64,000 nt of DNA from Draconibacterium orientale. Its GTDB lineage: Bacteria; Bacteroidota; Bacteroidia; Bacteroidales; Prolixibacteraceae. How positions within the stretch are numbered: the first letter of the stretch is position 1; each line of letters opens with the position of its first letter. Positions 45,270-54,866 of this stretch are shown piece by piece. The stretch is from contig NZ_CP007451.1 of the NCBI RefSeq assembly GCF_000626635.1, forward strand, positions 1 to 64,000, written 5' to 3'. Below the pieces are notes generated by a model that made no database searches, was not told where the DNA came from, and saw only the letters and a program-made list of their open reading frames with translations. Position numbers and translations under genes: made by a program.

Positions 45270-46346
45270 ATGAATAACTTTGTCAGCATGTTACAGGAGA
45301 TCAGTATTTCAGAATATTTACAGCTAAACACCACGGTTCCGCTTGTTGATGTTCGCTCGCCGGGCGAGTACGAAAAAGGACACATACCGGGAGCTTTTAG
45401 CATTCCGTTGTTTTCGAACGATGAGCGGGCTGCTGTGGGAACGGTTTATGTTCAGCAATCAAAAGAGCAAGCCATTGAACTGGGTTATAAGTACGTAACT
45501 CCAAAGTTAAATTGGTTTATTTCGGAATCGCAAAAGCTGGCCCCGAATGGTGTAATTGCCGTGCATTGCTGGCGTGGCGGAATGCGCTCGAGATCGTTTG
45601 CCCAACACCTTTCCGACAATGGATTTTCGAAAGTTTATGTAATTACCGGCGGTTACAAAGCCTTCCGTAACCATGCTTTAGAATCGTTTAAAACAGAAGC
45701 GAATATTTGTATTCTGGGCGGTTATACCGGCAGCGGAAAAACACATATTTTATATGCGCTGAAAGAACAGGGTGAACAAATTATCGATTTGGAAGGACTG
45801 GCCAATCACAAAGGATCGGCTTTCGGGCGATTGGGAAACGGCAGTCAGCCAACGATAGAGCAGTTTGAAAACAACCTGTTTTGGGAATGGAAAGACCTGG
45901 ATTACAGCAAAACCATTTGGATTGAAGACGAAAGTCACCGCATTGGCCAAGTAAATATTCCCATGAACTTTTTTGAAAACATGCGCAGTCATCCGGTGAT
46001 TTTTCTTGATATTGCGCTGGAAGAAAGAGCACAGTTTTTAGTTCGTGATTATTCGGCTGCTGATAAAGCCATGCTGAAAGACTCCATTCTTCGCATAAAA
46101 AAACGACTGGGAGGATTAAATACTAAAAATGCGCTGGAACACCTTGAAAGAAACGAACTCTACGATGTGGCCACAATCTGCCTTTTGTATTACGATAAAT
46201 ATTACCTGAGAGGCCTACGCAACAGGGATCACCAGGAGGTTTTTACCCTGATGTGGGACTCCATTTCTCCAAAAATTATTAGTAAAGCAATTATTGAATG
46301 TTATGAATCCATCAGAAATAAAAAATATAAAGCTCACACAGTATAG
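45270..46346 (+). CDS. mnmH: tRNA 2-selenouridine synthase
   Basis: MnmH converts 2-thiouridine to 2-selenouridine at the wobble position using selenophosphate. The 358-residue protein has a rhodanese domain with catalytic Cys100 in [16 protein letters not shown] and a P-loop GGYTGSGKT at about 150-158. It overlaps selD by 44 bases, an arrangement that matches its need for SelD product. An internal Met at residue 7 is an alternative start. Confidence 0.95.
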   Translation: MNNFVSMLQEISISEYLQLNTTVPLVDVRSPGEYEKGHIPGAFSIPLFSNDERAAVGTVYVQQSKEQAIELGYKYVTPKLNWFISESQKLAPNGVIAVHCWRGGMRSRSFAQHLSDNGFSKVYVITGGYKAFRNHALESFKTEANICILGGYTGSGKTHILYALKEQGEQIIDLEGLANHKGSAFGRLGNGSQPTIEQFENNLFWEWKDLDYSKTIWIEDESHRIGQVNIPMNFFENMRSHPVIFLDIALEERAQFLVRDYSAADKAMLKDSILRIKKRLGGLNTKNALEHLERNELYDVATICLLYYDKYYLRGLRNRDHQEVFTLMWDSISPKIISKAIIECYESIRNKKYKAHTV

Positions 46347-47349
46347 CCACGGAGCCGGTTGCGGTTGCAAAATATCGCCCAAAGTTTTAAGTACCATTCT
46401 TGAAACGAAACTTGATATGGGACTTCAGCCCAATCTTTTGGTAGGCAACGATAGTCGCGACGATGCCGCCGTTCTGGATTTAGGAAACGGCACTGCCATT
46501 ATCAGTACCACCGACTTTTTTATGCCCATTGTTGACGATCCGTTTACTTTTGGCCGTATCTCTGCCACCAACGCCATCAGCGATGTTTTTGCCATGGGCG
46601 GAAAACCAATATTGGCCATTGCGATTCTGGGTTGGCCGATAAATAAACTGGCGCCCGAAATTGCCCGAGAAGTTGTTGAAGGTGGCCGTCAGGTTTGTAA
46701 AGAAGTTGGAATAAGTTTAGCCGGCGGACACAGTATCGACAGCCCGGAACCAATTTTTGGCCTTGCTGTTACCGGACAGGTGGATTTAAAAAACATCAAA
46801 CAAAACGACACTGCGACCAAAGGTTGTAAGTTACTTCTTACAAAACCGCTGGGAGTGGGTATTTTAACCACCGCGCAGAAAAAAGGTGTTTTGGCCAGCG
46901 AGCACGAACAAACGGCTCCCGAGTTGATGTGCCGGTTAAATACACCCGGTTTTGAACTGGCAAAAATCGATGGCGTAAAAGCCATGACCGACGTTACCGG
47001 TTTCGGTTTGCTGGGCCACCTTACCGAAATGTGCGAAGGCAGCAAGCTTTCGGCTCACATTGAACACGATAAAATACCAACGCTGCCAATGCTTCAACCT
47101 TACCTGGAACAAAACTGCATTCCGGGCGGAACATTGCGCAACTGGGAAAGCTACGGACATAACGTTTCGATGAAAGAGGAGAACTTTAAAAACATTCTTT
47201 GCGATCCGCAAACCAGCGGTGGTTTGTTACTGGCTGTTGAGCCGGAAGCACTTTCGGAAGTGGAAGCGTGTTTGGCAAAATTCAATATCCGGGCTACTCC
47301 ATTCGGCCAATTAACTGAAAAACAGGATAAACTTATAACGGTAGTTTAA
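46303..47349 (+). CDS. selD: Selenide, water dikinase (selenophosphate synthetase)
   Basis: SelD makes selenophosphate from selenide and ATP. The 348-residue protein has the active-site segment [12 protein letters not shown] with Cys20 and Cys22 (a Cys form without selenocysteine), DDAAV and [18 protein letters not shown]. The sequence is strikingly close to gammaproteobacterial SelD along its whole length, so gene transfer is possible. It overlaps the end of mnmH; ATG at 46303 is chosen over an upstream TTG. VF530 follows one base later. Confidence 0.97.
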   Translation: MNPSEIKNIKLTQYSHGAGCGCKISPKVLSTILETKLDMGLQPNLLVGNDSRDDAAVLDLGNGTAIISTTDFFMPIVDDPFTFGRISATNAISDVFAMGGKPILAIAILGWPINKLAPEIAREVVEGGRQVCKEVGISLAGGHSIDSPEPIFGLAVTGQVDLKNIKQNDTATKGCKLLLTKPLGVGILTTAQKKGVLASEHEQTAPELMCRLNTPGFELAKIDGVKAMTDVTGFGLLGHLTEMCEGSKLSAHIEHDKIPTLPMLQPYLEQNCIPGGTLRNWESYGHNVSMKEENFKNILCDPQTSGGLLLAVEPEALSEVEACLAKFNIRATPFGQLTEKQDKLITVV

Positions 47350-47350
47350 T

Positions 47351-47593
47351 ATGGAAAAAAATTCAAATAAAACGCCTCAAAAGCAACCCAACAATCCGTT
47401 GCATGGGAAAACTCTTGAGGCCATTTTAGTGTACCTGGTAAGCTACTACGGATGGGAGGAGTTAGGAGATATCATCCGCATCAATTCGTTCCGGAATAAT
47501 CCCAGCTTAAAATCGAGCCTGAAATTTTTACGCAAAACTCCCTGGGCACGCGAAAAGGTGGAACAGCTTTATGTTGAAACGGTAGAAAAATAA
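47351..47593 (+). CDS. VF530-family (DUF2132) small DNA-binding protein
   Basis: The 80-residue protein contains [21 protein letters not shown], followed by [26 protein letters not shown]. This is the full VF530 pattern, described as DNA-binding in relatives. Most known members are from gammaproteobacteria. It starts one base after the selD stop, so it belongs to the mnmH-selD operon, which also argues for acquisition as a unit. Confidence 0.9.
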   Translation: MEKNSNKTPQKQPNNPLHGKTLEAILVYLVSYYGWEELGDIIRINSFRNNPSLKSSLKFLRKTPWAREKVEQLYVETVEK

Positions 47594-47618
47594 GCAGAGT
47601 ACCCTTTAAATTATAAGT

Positions 47619-48278
47619 TTAAACGGCCACTACCGGCGGAGCCCATACCTTTAAATCAATACATTCAATTCGGATTTTGTTGGCTTCGAGGTTTACAATT
47701 ACTCCGGAATGTATTTTTTGCATCATACAATGATTGGGTAAAAAACGTACCGTTTGCCCAACGGCCACATTTGTACCGGCCACTTTTCCTTCGAAAGCAA
47801 TAACCATACATGGCCCCAGACTCCTATAGCTTAAATTATCATCGATCCGCTTACAAGGACCAATAATATGAACCGTTAATAAACTATTTTCCTTTTCCAG
47901 AATTTTTGCATAATGAACCACCGGGCATCCGAGAGGACGGTACTCAATAATATCGCCCACGTTTAGCACTTCGGTCGAAAAATGAAGCAACACCTCGCGA
48001 CAGGAGTTTTCTCCATCCAGCGGATCGAGTACCATATCGGCTTCATATTCATCAATAACACCCTTTATTTTATGTTCTTTACAAAATTCCTCGTCCCTAC
48101 TATTCAGCAAAAGGTTTAGTTCGACTTTATTTTTCCTGAATTTTTCCTGGTGCAGCACTGTACAAGCAGAAAGCTTAGTTTCATTTTTTACTAGTGCCTG
48201 TGCAAACTCATCGCAGTTTCGGTAGGTGCAGTTTCCACAATTGTAGCCCGGTAAGTATTTAATAATTTGTGCTTCCAT
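47619..48278 (-). CDS. [4Fe-4S] cluster protein of a Cys-rich cassette
   Basis: The 219-residue protein opens with LPGYNCGNCTYRNCDEFA and a fourth Cys at 39, giving Cys14, Cys17, Cys22 and Cys39, the PF04060-type 4Fe-4S motif found in CO-dehydrogenase/corrinoid and Rnf proteins. The rest contains Cys-Pro motifs (LGCPVVHY, IGPCKRI, LGPCMVI, PNHCMM) in two similar halves. It is the last gene of ABC ATPase-P-loop-FeS, starting 10 bases after its neighbour. An in-frame Met at 48317 overlaps the previous gene and is less likely. Confidence 0.75.
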   Translation of the reverse strand: MEAQIIKYLPGYNCGNCTYRNCDEFAQALVKNETKLSACTVLHQEKFRKNKVELNLLLNSRDEEFCKEHKIKGVIDEYEADMVLDPLDGENSCREVLLHFSTEVLNVGDIIEYRPLGCPVVHYAKILEKENSLLTVHIIGPCKRIDDNLSYRSLGPCMVIAFEGKVAGTNVAVGQTVRFLPNHCMMQKIHSGVIVNLEANKIRIECIDLKVWAPPVVAV

Positions 48279-48288
48279 GCTTTGCTTT

Positions 48289-48990
48289 TTATTCGCCAAC
48301 ATATTCCTGAAATCCATTCATATTTCGCAATAATCCGCGGTGAAAATTCCGATTCACACGTTTTTCGCCTGCACAAAGTGTACAAACCGAAAATGGGGCA
48401 TTATGCCGTAATTGCTCGTGCCGGGTAACTTCCTTTTTGTTATCGCCAATCAATTGTGCCAGCTCTGCACAACCTTGTCCGCTTAGTCCGTTGGCGTCAA
48501 CAATTTTGCATTGTGGATTACTTTCCAGCACCCGCTCTCTGAAAATTTCGCGCTCGGCTTGCGATATCATATCTCCTTTGGTTACCACCACAATATCGGC
48601 ACAGCTTAAAAACGGACCGGTTTTCATTGGGTTGTTAGGGCCGGAAGTGGCGTCGGTAACACAAACTCCAACGCAGTTTTCGGTGTAAGGCGCACAACGA
48701 TGACACAATCCGGCGGTTTCAACAATCAAATAATCGGAATTATTTTTTTCTGCAAAACTTATCATTTCTTCGGTATTATAAATCGAAAAATGATCGGGGC
48801 ACATATCTTTCGATAAACCAAGTAAAACCGGAATATTACATTGCGAAAACCGTTCATGGTCGTCGGTATATAAACAATCTATTTTTACAATTGATGGGCG
48901 AACTCCCTGCCGAATAAGGGTTTTCAGCATATGAAGCAGCACTGCAGTTTTTCCGGCTCCCGGAGTTCCTGCAAATATAGTAAGTTTCAT
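48289..48990 (-). CDS. P-loop nucleotide-binding (HypB/CooC/CobW-like) Cys-rich protein
   Basis: The 233-residue protein has Walker A GTPGAGKT (8-15), a DYLIVETAG segment near 87-94 and a TKGD motif near 137-140, as in SIMIBI-class GTPases that insert metals or cofactors. It carries twelve cysteines, including CHRC (96-99), C106/C110 and CTLC (203-206). It lies between the ABC ATPase (11-base gap) and the Fe-S protein (10-base gap), so a metallocentre-assembly role is inferred. Confidence 0.78.
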   Translation of the reverse strand: MKLTIFAGTPGAGKTAVLLHMLKTLIRQGVRPSIVKIDCLYTDDHERFSQCNIPVLLGLSKDMCPDHFSIYNTEEMISFAEKNNSDYLIVETAGLCHRCAPYTENCVGVCVTDATSGPNNPMKTGPFLSCADIVVVTKGDMISQAEREIFRERVLESNPQCKIVDANGLSGQGCAELAQLIGDNKKEVTRHEQLRHNAPFSVCTLCAGEKRVNRNFHRGLLRNMNGFQEYVGE

Positions 48991-49001
48991 TTTTTCGATT
49001 T

Positions 49002-49808
49002 CTATAGGTAACAGGCCGAATTGAAACAGCTGCCTAATAGTTCTGTTTCAATGTATTCAATCATTTTTCCCTGACGAACTTTTTCGCGCAAAGCCAGAAT
49101 TTCGTGATCGATCCGGTTTAATTGTTGAGCTACAAGTTTTTCCTGACTTGTACTTTCAATTAAATCCCGCATTCCTCCACACTGCATTATAATTCGTTTA
49201 TCGGAACTAAGTGCTAACACCGGATCGTGTGTTACCACCAAAATAATTTTGCCCTGGCCTGATAATAATTCCAATGCTCTGTGTTTTTTAATACCGGCAT
49301 TTTCAATCTCATCGATTAAAACAATTGGCGAAGAACTTATTACCGCCACATCGGCAACCATTAAAGCACGGGTTTGTCCGCCACTTAAAATGGTAAGATT
49401 ATCGGTTTTGTGAATGGGTTCTCCGGTTAACTGGTTGGCCAGAAAAATAATTTCATCGATATCGACCCCGGTTTTGTTGCGGCACCTGGCATGAAGACTT
49501 AGAAAATCGAAAACCGCCATATCGGCAAAAAAATTCATGTTTTGCGAGAGCTGTGCCACCATTTTCTTCCGCGGATCATTTCTCTCGGCTTCACCGGGCA
49601 CCTTTTCATTAATCAGTATTTTTCGTTGGGTACTTGTATCTTTCTGCGCAATTTGCTCGATATCTGAAATAAGCTGGCTTTTCCCACTTCCGGTTGGTCC
49701 AACAATTCCAATTATTTCGCCGCGTGTTACGGTAATTTCCTGCAACAATTCAGGCATTCCCTTTTTATCAATGCCTCCTTTAATAGTAATACTTTCAATG
49801 ATTTCCAT
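49002..49808 (-). CDS. Soluble ABC-type ATPase with C-terminal CxxxxC
   Basis: The 268-residue protein has Walker A GPTGSGKS (37-44), the ABC signature LSGGQ (141-145), Walker B IVLIDE (162-167) and the H-loop His194. There is no membrane subunit gene nearby. It ends [10 protein letters not shown] with Cys261 and Cys266, an unusual tail that could bind metal. It is the first gene of the three-gene cassette, 107 bases after a two-component system. Function unknown. Confidence 0.8.
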   Translation of the reverse strand: MEIIESITIKGGIDKKGMPELLQEITVTRGEIIGIVGPTGSGKSQLISDIEQIAQKDTSTQRKILINEKVPGEAERNDPRKKMVAQLSQNMNFFADMAVFDFLSLHARCRNKTGVDIDEIIFLANQLTGEPIHKTDNLTILSGGQTRALMVADVAVISSSPIVLIDEIENAGIKKHRALELLSGQGKIILVVTHDPVLALSSDKRIIMQCGGMRDLIESTSQEKLVAQQLNRIDHEILALREKVRQGKMIEYIETELLGSCFNSACYL

Positions 49809-49915
49809 ATATCTGTTCGAATTTTACACCAACAAAAGTCGGAAACAGATACGGTGAAAAAAACAGTTAATAATCGTATTTTTACTATACGCTTTTATAC
49901 GTAGTGCGAGAAAAT

Positions 49916-50560
49916 TTAAACTTTAAAAAAGCCATTTCTTACGGCAAAAATTACTAATTCAGCCGTGTTTTTCGATTGTGTTTTTAATAAAATATTTTCG
50001 CGGTGTTTGTCAACTGTCCGTTTACTAATATTCAACAAATCACTTATTTCCTGATTCGACAAGCCTTTGCAGATATTATATAAAACCTCGCTTTCGCGTT
50101 TCGAAATCTCTTTCTGCTGCCCCGTTGAGTTTTTCTCGCTAATCGTATTAATTATGGAAGTAAGAATCGCGGGCGAGAAATAATTCCGGCCTTCGTAAAC
50201 TTCGTTAATCGCCTGTTGCACATCTTCAAATTTCGAGTCTTTTAATAAAAACCCCTTGGCACCGGCATGAATCATATCGGTGTAAAAATCATCGTTGGCA
50301 TACATCGAAAGGGCTATAACTTTTACTTCGGGCAACAGTTTTTGTAATTCCAGGGTCGCATCAATTCCGTTTAGCTCGGGCATTTCAATATCCATTAAAA
50401 CAATATCCGGCTGTATATTTTCAACTACTTTTAATAATTCCAATCCGTTTTGGGCCTCATAAATTTCTTCTACCCTACTCCAGGTTGAAAGTAAAAACCG
50501 CAATCCTTCTCTAAAAAGCGAATGATCATCTACAATAAATATTTTCAGGCCTTTGCTCAT
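49916..50560 (-). CDS. NarL/LuxR-family response regulator
   Basis: The 214-residue protein has a receiver domain with phospho-acceptor Asp57 in VLMDIEMPELNG and acidic residues in IVDDHS near 9-13. A LuxR-type helix-turn-helix follows (EISKRESEVLYNICKGLSNQEISDLLNISKRTVDKHR). It starts four bases after its kinase gene. ATG at 50560 is used; the longer ORF start at 50617 overlaps the kinase and lacks homology. Confidence 0.95.
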   Translation of the reverse strand: MSKGLKIFIVDDHSLFREGLRFLLSTWSRVEEIYEAQNGLELLKVVENIQPDIVLMDIEMPELNGIDATLELQKLLPEVKVIALSMYANDDFYTDMIHAGAKGFLLKDSKFEDVQQAINEVYEGRNYFSPAILTSIINTISEKNSTGQQKEISKRESEVLYNICKGLSNQEISDLLNISKRTVDKHRENILLKTQSKNTAELVIFAVRNGFFKV

Positions 50561-50564
50561 TGTT

Positions 50565-51533
50565 TTAAGGTTGAGTTGTAAGAATTTGCGTTTTATCTTG
50601 CGGAAATTTAATGTCAACAGCTACTCCATGAAGAGGTTGACTGTTAATGTCGATTGTACCGTTCAACGATTTAACCCTTGACTTGATATTTGTTAAACCC
50701 ATGCCCTTCCATTCCGTATTTTCCTGATCGAATCCTATTCCATCATCTTCGTATTGAAAATGAACAACATCAGCTGTTGCAGCAATGGTTAGCACCGCTT
50801 TTTTAGCATTTGCATATTTCAAGGTGTTATTAATTAGCTCGCAGGCAATCCGGTATATAATCACTTCAAAATGATGATTAAAACGAAGTTCTCCCATGTT
50901 TGATTTCAAAACAAATTCGGGCGAGTCTTTCGAAATAATATTTTTTAAAAAAGTATTTATGGCCTTTTCAATACCATACCTTTCAAGCACCTGCGGATTT
51001 AAATGATTTGAAATTTCGCGGGTGGTAACAATCGCATTATTAATCGAGTGTTCTGTTTTGGTAACAATCTGACTGTTAAATTTACCCAGCTCCTTTTTAT
51101 CCATGGCCGACAGAGCCATTTTTGCAGCTGAAAGAACAGGCCCTAATCCATCGTGCAGCTCCTTGGCAAAATGTTTTCGTTCTTTCTCTTCGGTTGAAAT
51201 AACTGCCGAAAGAAGGCGAGTTTCGTTTTTCTCGCGTAACTTCTGTAAATGATCAAGTAGTAAAAATATTTTACGAATATAAACTGCAGCCAACAACATT
51301 GCTATCGAAATTACCACGGCTATCCAACTGCTTACATGCGAAGTACTCTGTTCGGCTTGCGACGAAAATGTTGCAATTAACTCCATCACCCGCCGCAGTG
51401 CCATTAATAAAAATCCAACAGAAATACTAATCCAGGCAATATTAAACCGTGTTTTGGTAATTAAACTGATTGTAATACCAAAAGCAATAAACTGTACAAC
51501 AACGGCTAATATTAAGGCAATCTGAACAACCAT
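50565..51533 (-). CDS. NarX/HisKA_3-type sensor histidine kinase
   Basis: The 322-residue protein has an N-terminal membrane region with three helices (about 3-27, 32-52 and 68-88) and no large periplasmic domain. The HisKA_3 phospho-acceptor His127 lies in ERKHFAKELHDGLGPVLS. The ATPase domain has NTLKYANA and DDGIGFDQ boxes. It pairs with the adjacent response regulator. Its signal is unknown. The nearby Cys-rich cassette makes a redox, metal or gas signal plausible, which is inference. Confidence 0.93.
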   Translation of the reverse strand: MVVQIALILAVVVQFIAFGITISLITKTRFNIAWISISVGFLLMALRRVMELIATFSSQAEQSTSHVSSWIAVVISIAMLLAAVYIRKIFLLLDHLQKLREKNETRLLSAVISTEEKERKHFAKELHDGLGPVLSAAKMALSAMDKKELGKFNSQIVTKTEHSINNAIVTTREISNHLNPQVLERYGIEKAINTFLKNIISKDSPEFVLKSNMGELRFNHHFEVIIYRIACELINNTLKYANAKKAVLTIAATADVVHFQYEDDGIGFDQENTEWKGMGLTNIKSRVKSLNGTIDINSQPLHGVAVDIKFPQDKTQILTTQP

Positions 51534-51905
51534 CTTACAAAATTATTTTTATTCCAATTTAAGCCAACACAATTTTCAATTTTTAACTCAACTGCAATAA
51601 GAATTTGTAGAAAACATTCAGTACTGTTCCTTCCCCGTTTTAAAGGCAAAAGAAATTTGTACGGCAGCCGGCATGTTTTAGCTGCTAATTCTTATTTTCA
51701 CTCAATATTCCTAAATGGCAATTAAATGGCCTTAAAGTATTCCATATCCAAAGTAGTATCGGGCAAACAGCACAATAAATAAGTAAGTTATGTGAACAGC
51801 ACAAGCCAAAAAACTGTTATAAATCATAACAATAAACTTTTCCGTGTACGAACACGGTGAATTAATTTTTATAGATTTACAGAATAACTATCTAAATAAA
51901 AATTT
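51534..51905. other. Intergenic region upstream of pntAA with dyads
   Basis: The 372-bp gap lies between divergent operons. TGTTAT-AAATC-ATAACA (51815-51831) is a perfect dyad; CCGTGT-ACGA-ACACGG (51842-51857) is another. The first resembles a Rex-type site, but its spacing is one base longer than the usual form. I see no gene. Confidence 0.55.
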
Positions 51906-53036
51906 ATGATTCTTGGATTATTAAAGGAACACGGTAAAGAAACACGTGTCGCTTTACTTCCGGAAACTGTGCAAACTTTTACCGATTTGAAAGTTGAGGT
52001 ATTGGTTGAGCAGGGAGCCGGCGAAAAAGCATTTGCATCCGACGCCGACTACGAAGCTGTTGGAGCAAAAACAGTTTCGCGCAACGATGTGTTTGCCAAA
52101 GCCGAAGTTCTGCTGCAAATTCAGCCACCCGCTGAAGGAGATACTGAGCGAATTAAAGATTCTCAGGTTTGGATTAGCGCTTTTAACCCGCTTTGGGATA
52201 CGGCGCTGGTAAAAACTTTCCTCAACAAAGGGATCACAACGTTTAGTCTCGATTTGATTCCGCGTACCACACGTGCGCAAGCCATGGACATTTTATCGTC
52301 GATGGCAACGGTTTCGGGCTATATGGCGGTGTTGGAGGCTGCGGCAAAACTGCCCACTTTCTTCCCGATGTTTATGACAGCTGCCGGTACAATTCGTCCG
52401 GCAAATGTGCTTATTCTGGGGGCCGGAGTTGCAGGATTACAGGCCATTGCAACCTCGCGCAAACTGGGTGCTCAGGTACAGGTTTTCGATGTGCGTTCGG
52501 CGGTAAAAGAAGAGGTAATGAGCCTTGGTGGTAAATTTGTTGAAGTGGAAGGAGCAACAGAAGACAAAGCTGCCGGCGGATATGCCGTGGAACAAACCGA
52601 AGAATATAAAAAGAAACAACAGGATAGAATCAATGAGGTGGCGGCCAAATCGAATGTGGTAATTTGTACCGCGCAGATTCCGGGGCGCAAAGCACCGCTC
52701 TTGATTCCGAAAGAAGCTGTTGATGCCATGAAACCCGGTTCGGTAATTATCGACCTGGCTGCTTCAACAGGCGGAAACTGCGAACTTACCAAAAACGACG
52801 AGGTTGTTGAATACAAAGGCGTTTCAATAATCGGCCAATCAAATTACCCGGCACAAAAACCGGTTGATGCCAGTCGTATGTTCGGCAAAAACGTATTGAA
52901 CTTCATGAAATTAATGATTGGAGAAGAAGGCGAGCTCAACCTGAATTTTGAAGACGATATTGTAAAAGGAACCTGCATTACCCATGCAAAAGAGATTTAC
53001 AACGAACGAGTTAAATCAGTTATCGAAACCAAATAA
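51906..53036 (+). CDS. pntAA: NAD(P) transhydrogenase subunit alpha, NAD-binding part
   Basis: This proton-translocating transhydrogenase component binds NAD(H) and transfers hydride to NADP. The 376-residue soluble protein has the GLLKEHGKETRVALLPETV opening, the SMATVSGYMAVLEAA block near 138, the Rossmann motif LILGAGVAGLQAIATSRKLGA near 169, and KEEVMSLGGKFVEV. In Bacteroidota the alpha chain is split in two, and here the membrane part follows 11 bases later. The enzyme sits in the inner membrane and balances NADH and NADPH. Confidence 0.96.
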   Translation: MILGLLKEHGKETRVALLPETVQTFTDLKVEVLVEQGAGEKAFASDADYEAVGAKTVSRNDVFAKAEVLLQIQPPAEGDTERIKDSQVWISAFNPLWDTALVKTFLNKGITTFSLDLIPRTTRAQAMDILSSMATVSGYMAVLEAAAKLPTFFPMFMTAAGTIRPANVLILGAGVAGLQAIATSRKLGAQVQVFDVRSAVKEEVMSLGGKFVEVEGATEDKAAGGYAVEQTEEYKKKQQDRINEVAAKSNVVICTAQIPGRKAPLLIPKEAVDAMKPGSVIIDLAASTGGNCELTKNDEVVEYKGVSIIGQSNYPAQKPVDASRMFGKNVLNFMKLMIGEEGELNLNFEDDIVKGTCITHAKEIYNERVKSVIETK

Positions 53037-53047
53037 ATGAATGAATT

Positions 53048-53353
53048 ATGGAAAGTATATTAACTTTTTTAACCGAAAATAAAGATGCGATATTCATTAT
53101 AGTGTTATCGATATTTCTTGGATTCGAGGTAATTTCAAACGTGCCGTCGGTATTGCACACTCCCCTTATGTCGGGAGCCAACGCAATTAGCGGTGTAATT
53201 ATTATCGGAGGAATTATCCTTGTTGGGCACGCGTCATCTACTTTCGAGTGGATACTGGGTGCAATTGCCCTGTTTATGGCTACGCTTAACGTGGCCGGAG
53301 GATTTGTTGTTACCGACCGCATGCTCGAAATGTTTAAAAAGAAGAAAAAATAA
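53048..53353 (+). CDS. pntAB: NAD(P) transhydrogenase subunit alpha, membrane part
   Basis: The 101-residue protein has three membrane helices and the family stretch IFLGFEVISNVPSVLHTPLMSGANAISGV, followed by GGFVVTDRMLEMF at the C-terminus. It supplies half of the membrane channel. It lies between pntAA and pntB with only short gaps, so all three genes form one operon. Confidence 0.97.
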   Translation: MESILTFLTENKDAIFIIVLSIFLGFEVISNVPSVLHTPLMSGANAISGVIIIGGIILVGHASSTFEWILGAIALFMATLNVAGGFVVTDRMLEMFKKKKK

Positions 53354-53355
53354 CG

Positions 53356-54778
53356 ATGAACGCTATGATTATACTCAATACATTAATGCCGGGACAAGTT
53401 GTTCTGGAATACAGTTATCTTCTTTCAGCCATTATGTTCGTCATCGGTCTGAAACTGGAGAGTAATCCTGCCACCGCTCGTAAAGGAAACTTCTGGGCTG
53501 CCTCGGGTATGATTCTTCCAATGATCACAACCCTGCTACTAAATAAAGATGCTGCCGGCGAAGGAATATCTTTGGCCAATGCAGCAGCAGTAATCCTGAT
53601 TATTGCCGCCGGTGCAGTAGTTTGGAACCGTAATGGCCCGAAAAGTAAAAATGACGGCCATGCCACAAATGGTATCCTTTTTTAATGCTACCGGTGGTGC
53701 GGCATCAGCAGCTGTGGCTTTAATCGAGTTTACAAAAAATCCGGGTCAGGCACTTTTGGTCACTTTACTTGGCTTGGTTGTAGGTAGTATTGCCTTTAGT
53801 GGTAGTATGGTTGCCTATGGTAAACTGGATGGGAAAGTGGGTGATATTTTTGCCAAATTTATGACCTACCTGAACCTGTTCTTTATGTTGCTGATTGTTG
53901 TCATCATTCTGCTGGTACTATTTGGCGGATTCGATCAGATAACCGTTTCTTACCTTGTTTACGGACTACTGGTATTAAGCCTTATATACGGAGTAAGTTT
54001 TGTTATGCCAATTGGTGGCGCCGATATGCCTGTTGTAATTTCGCTACTGAACTCGTTAACGGGTATTGCAGCTGCTATGGCCGGTTTTATCTATCAGAAT
54101 GAGGCCATGATTCTTGGTGGTATTTTGGTAGGTGCAGCCGGAACCATTCTTACGCTGCAAATGTGTAAAGCAATGAATCGATCTTTGATCAACGTGATAA
54201 TTGGAGCATTTGGTGGCGGTGGTGCAAGCCATGCTGATGTTCAGGGAAGTATTAAGGAAATTACCCTGAGCGACGCAGCTGTTTTGTTGAGTTACTCGCA
54301 AAAAGTGGTTATAATTCCTGGTTATGGACTGGCTGTTGCACAGGCACAGCACATTGCTCACGAACTGGATTCGTTGCTGGAGAGCAAGGGCGTTGAAGTA
54401 AAATATGCCATTCACCCGGTTGCCGGTCGTATGCCAGGGCACATGAATGTTCTGTTGGCAGAAGCCGATGTACCTTACGAGCAATTGGTAGAAATGGATG
54501 ACATTAATCCGGATATGCCAAATGTTGACGTAGCAATTGTGGTTGGTGCCAACGACGTTGTAAACCCTGCAGCTTACGACGATCCGGGAAGCCCCATTTA
54601 TGGAATGCCAATCATCGATGCACACCTTGCCAAAAACATTATTATCATGAAACGTGGTATGGGTAAAGGTTACGCAGGTATCGAAAACTTCCTGTTCTTT
54701 AACGACAAAACACGCATGTTGTTTGGCGATGCTAAAAAATCGATTACCAGCCTGGTTAACGAAATTAAGAGCATGTAA
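53356..54778 (+). pseudogene. pntB: NAD(P) transhydrogenase subunit beta (frameshifted)
   Basis: PntB contains the rest of the membrane domain and the NADP-binding domain. The first frame (53356 on) has the LEYSYLLSAIMFVIGLKLESNPATARKGN start and is open to 53685. From about 53630 the correct sequence (MARKVKMTAMPQMVSFFNATGG) is in another frame up to 54778, with the NADP site VIIPGYGLAVAQAQ near 54310. Removing one T from TTT at 53621-53623 joins the frames as AVVGTVMARK. Either a sequence error or a recent mutation explains this. Confidence 0.93.
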
Positions 54779-54800
54779 TAACTACAGTTATATAAAAATG

Positions 54801-54837
54801 AATGCCACCTCTTTTTTTTGAAGAGGTGGCATTTTTT
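54801..54837 (+). terminator. Intrinsic terminator after pntB
   Basis: AATGCCACCTCTT (54801-54813) pairs with AAGAGGTGGCATT (54821-54833), followed by Ts. Confidence 0.93.
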
Positions 54838-54866
54838 GTTTTCTTTATATCGGATAAAAGGAAAAG

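Noticed and set aside
46360-46370. Selenocysteine form of SelD
   Set aside because: The active-site codons are Cys codons; no in-frame TGA is present.
53356-53685. Separate 109-residue membrane gene before pntB
   Set aside because: It is the N-terminus of PntB; the frames join at one T and the combined protein is a normal PntB.
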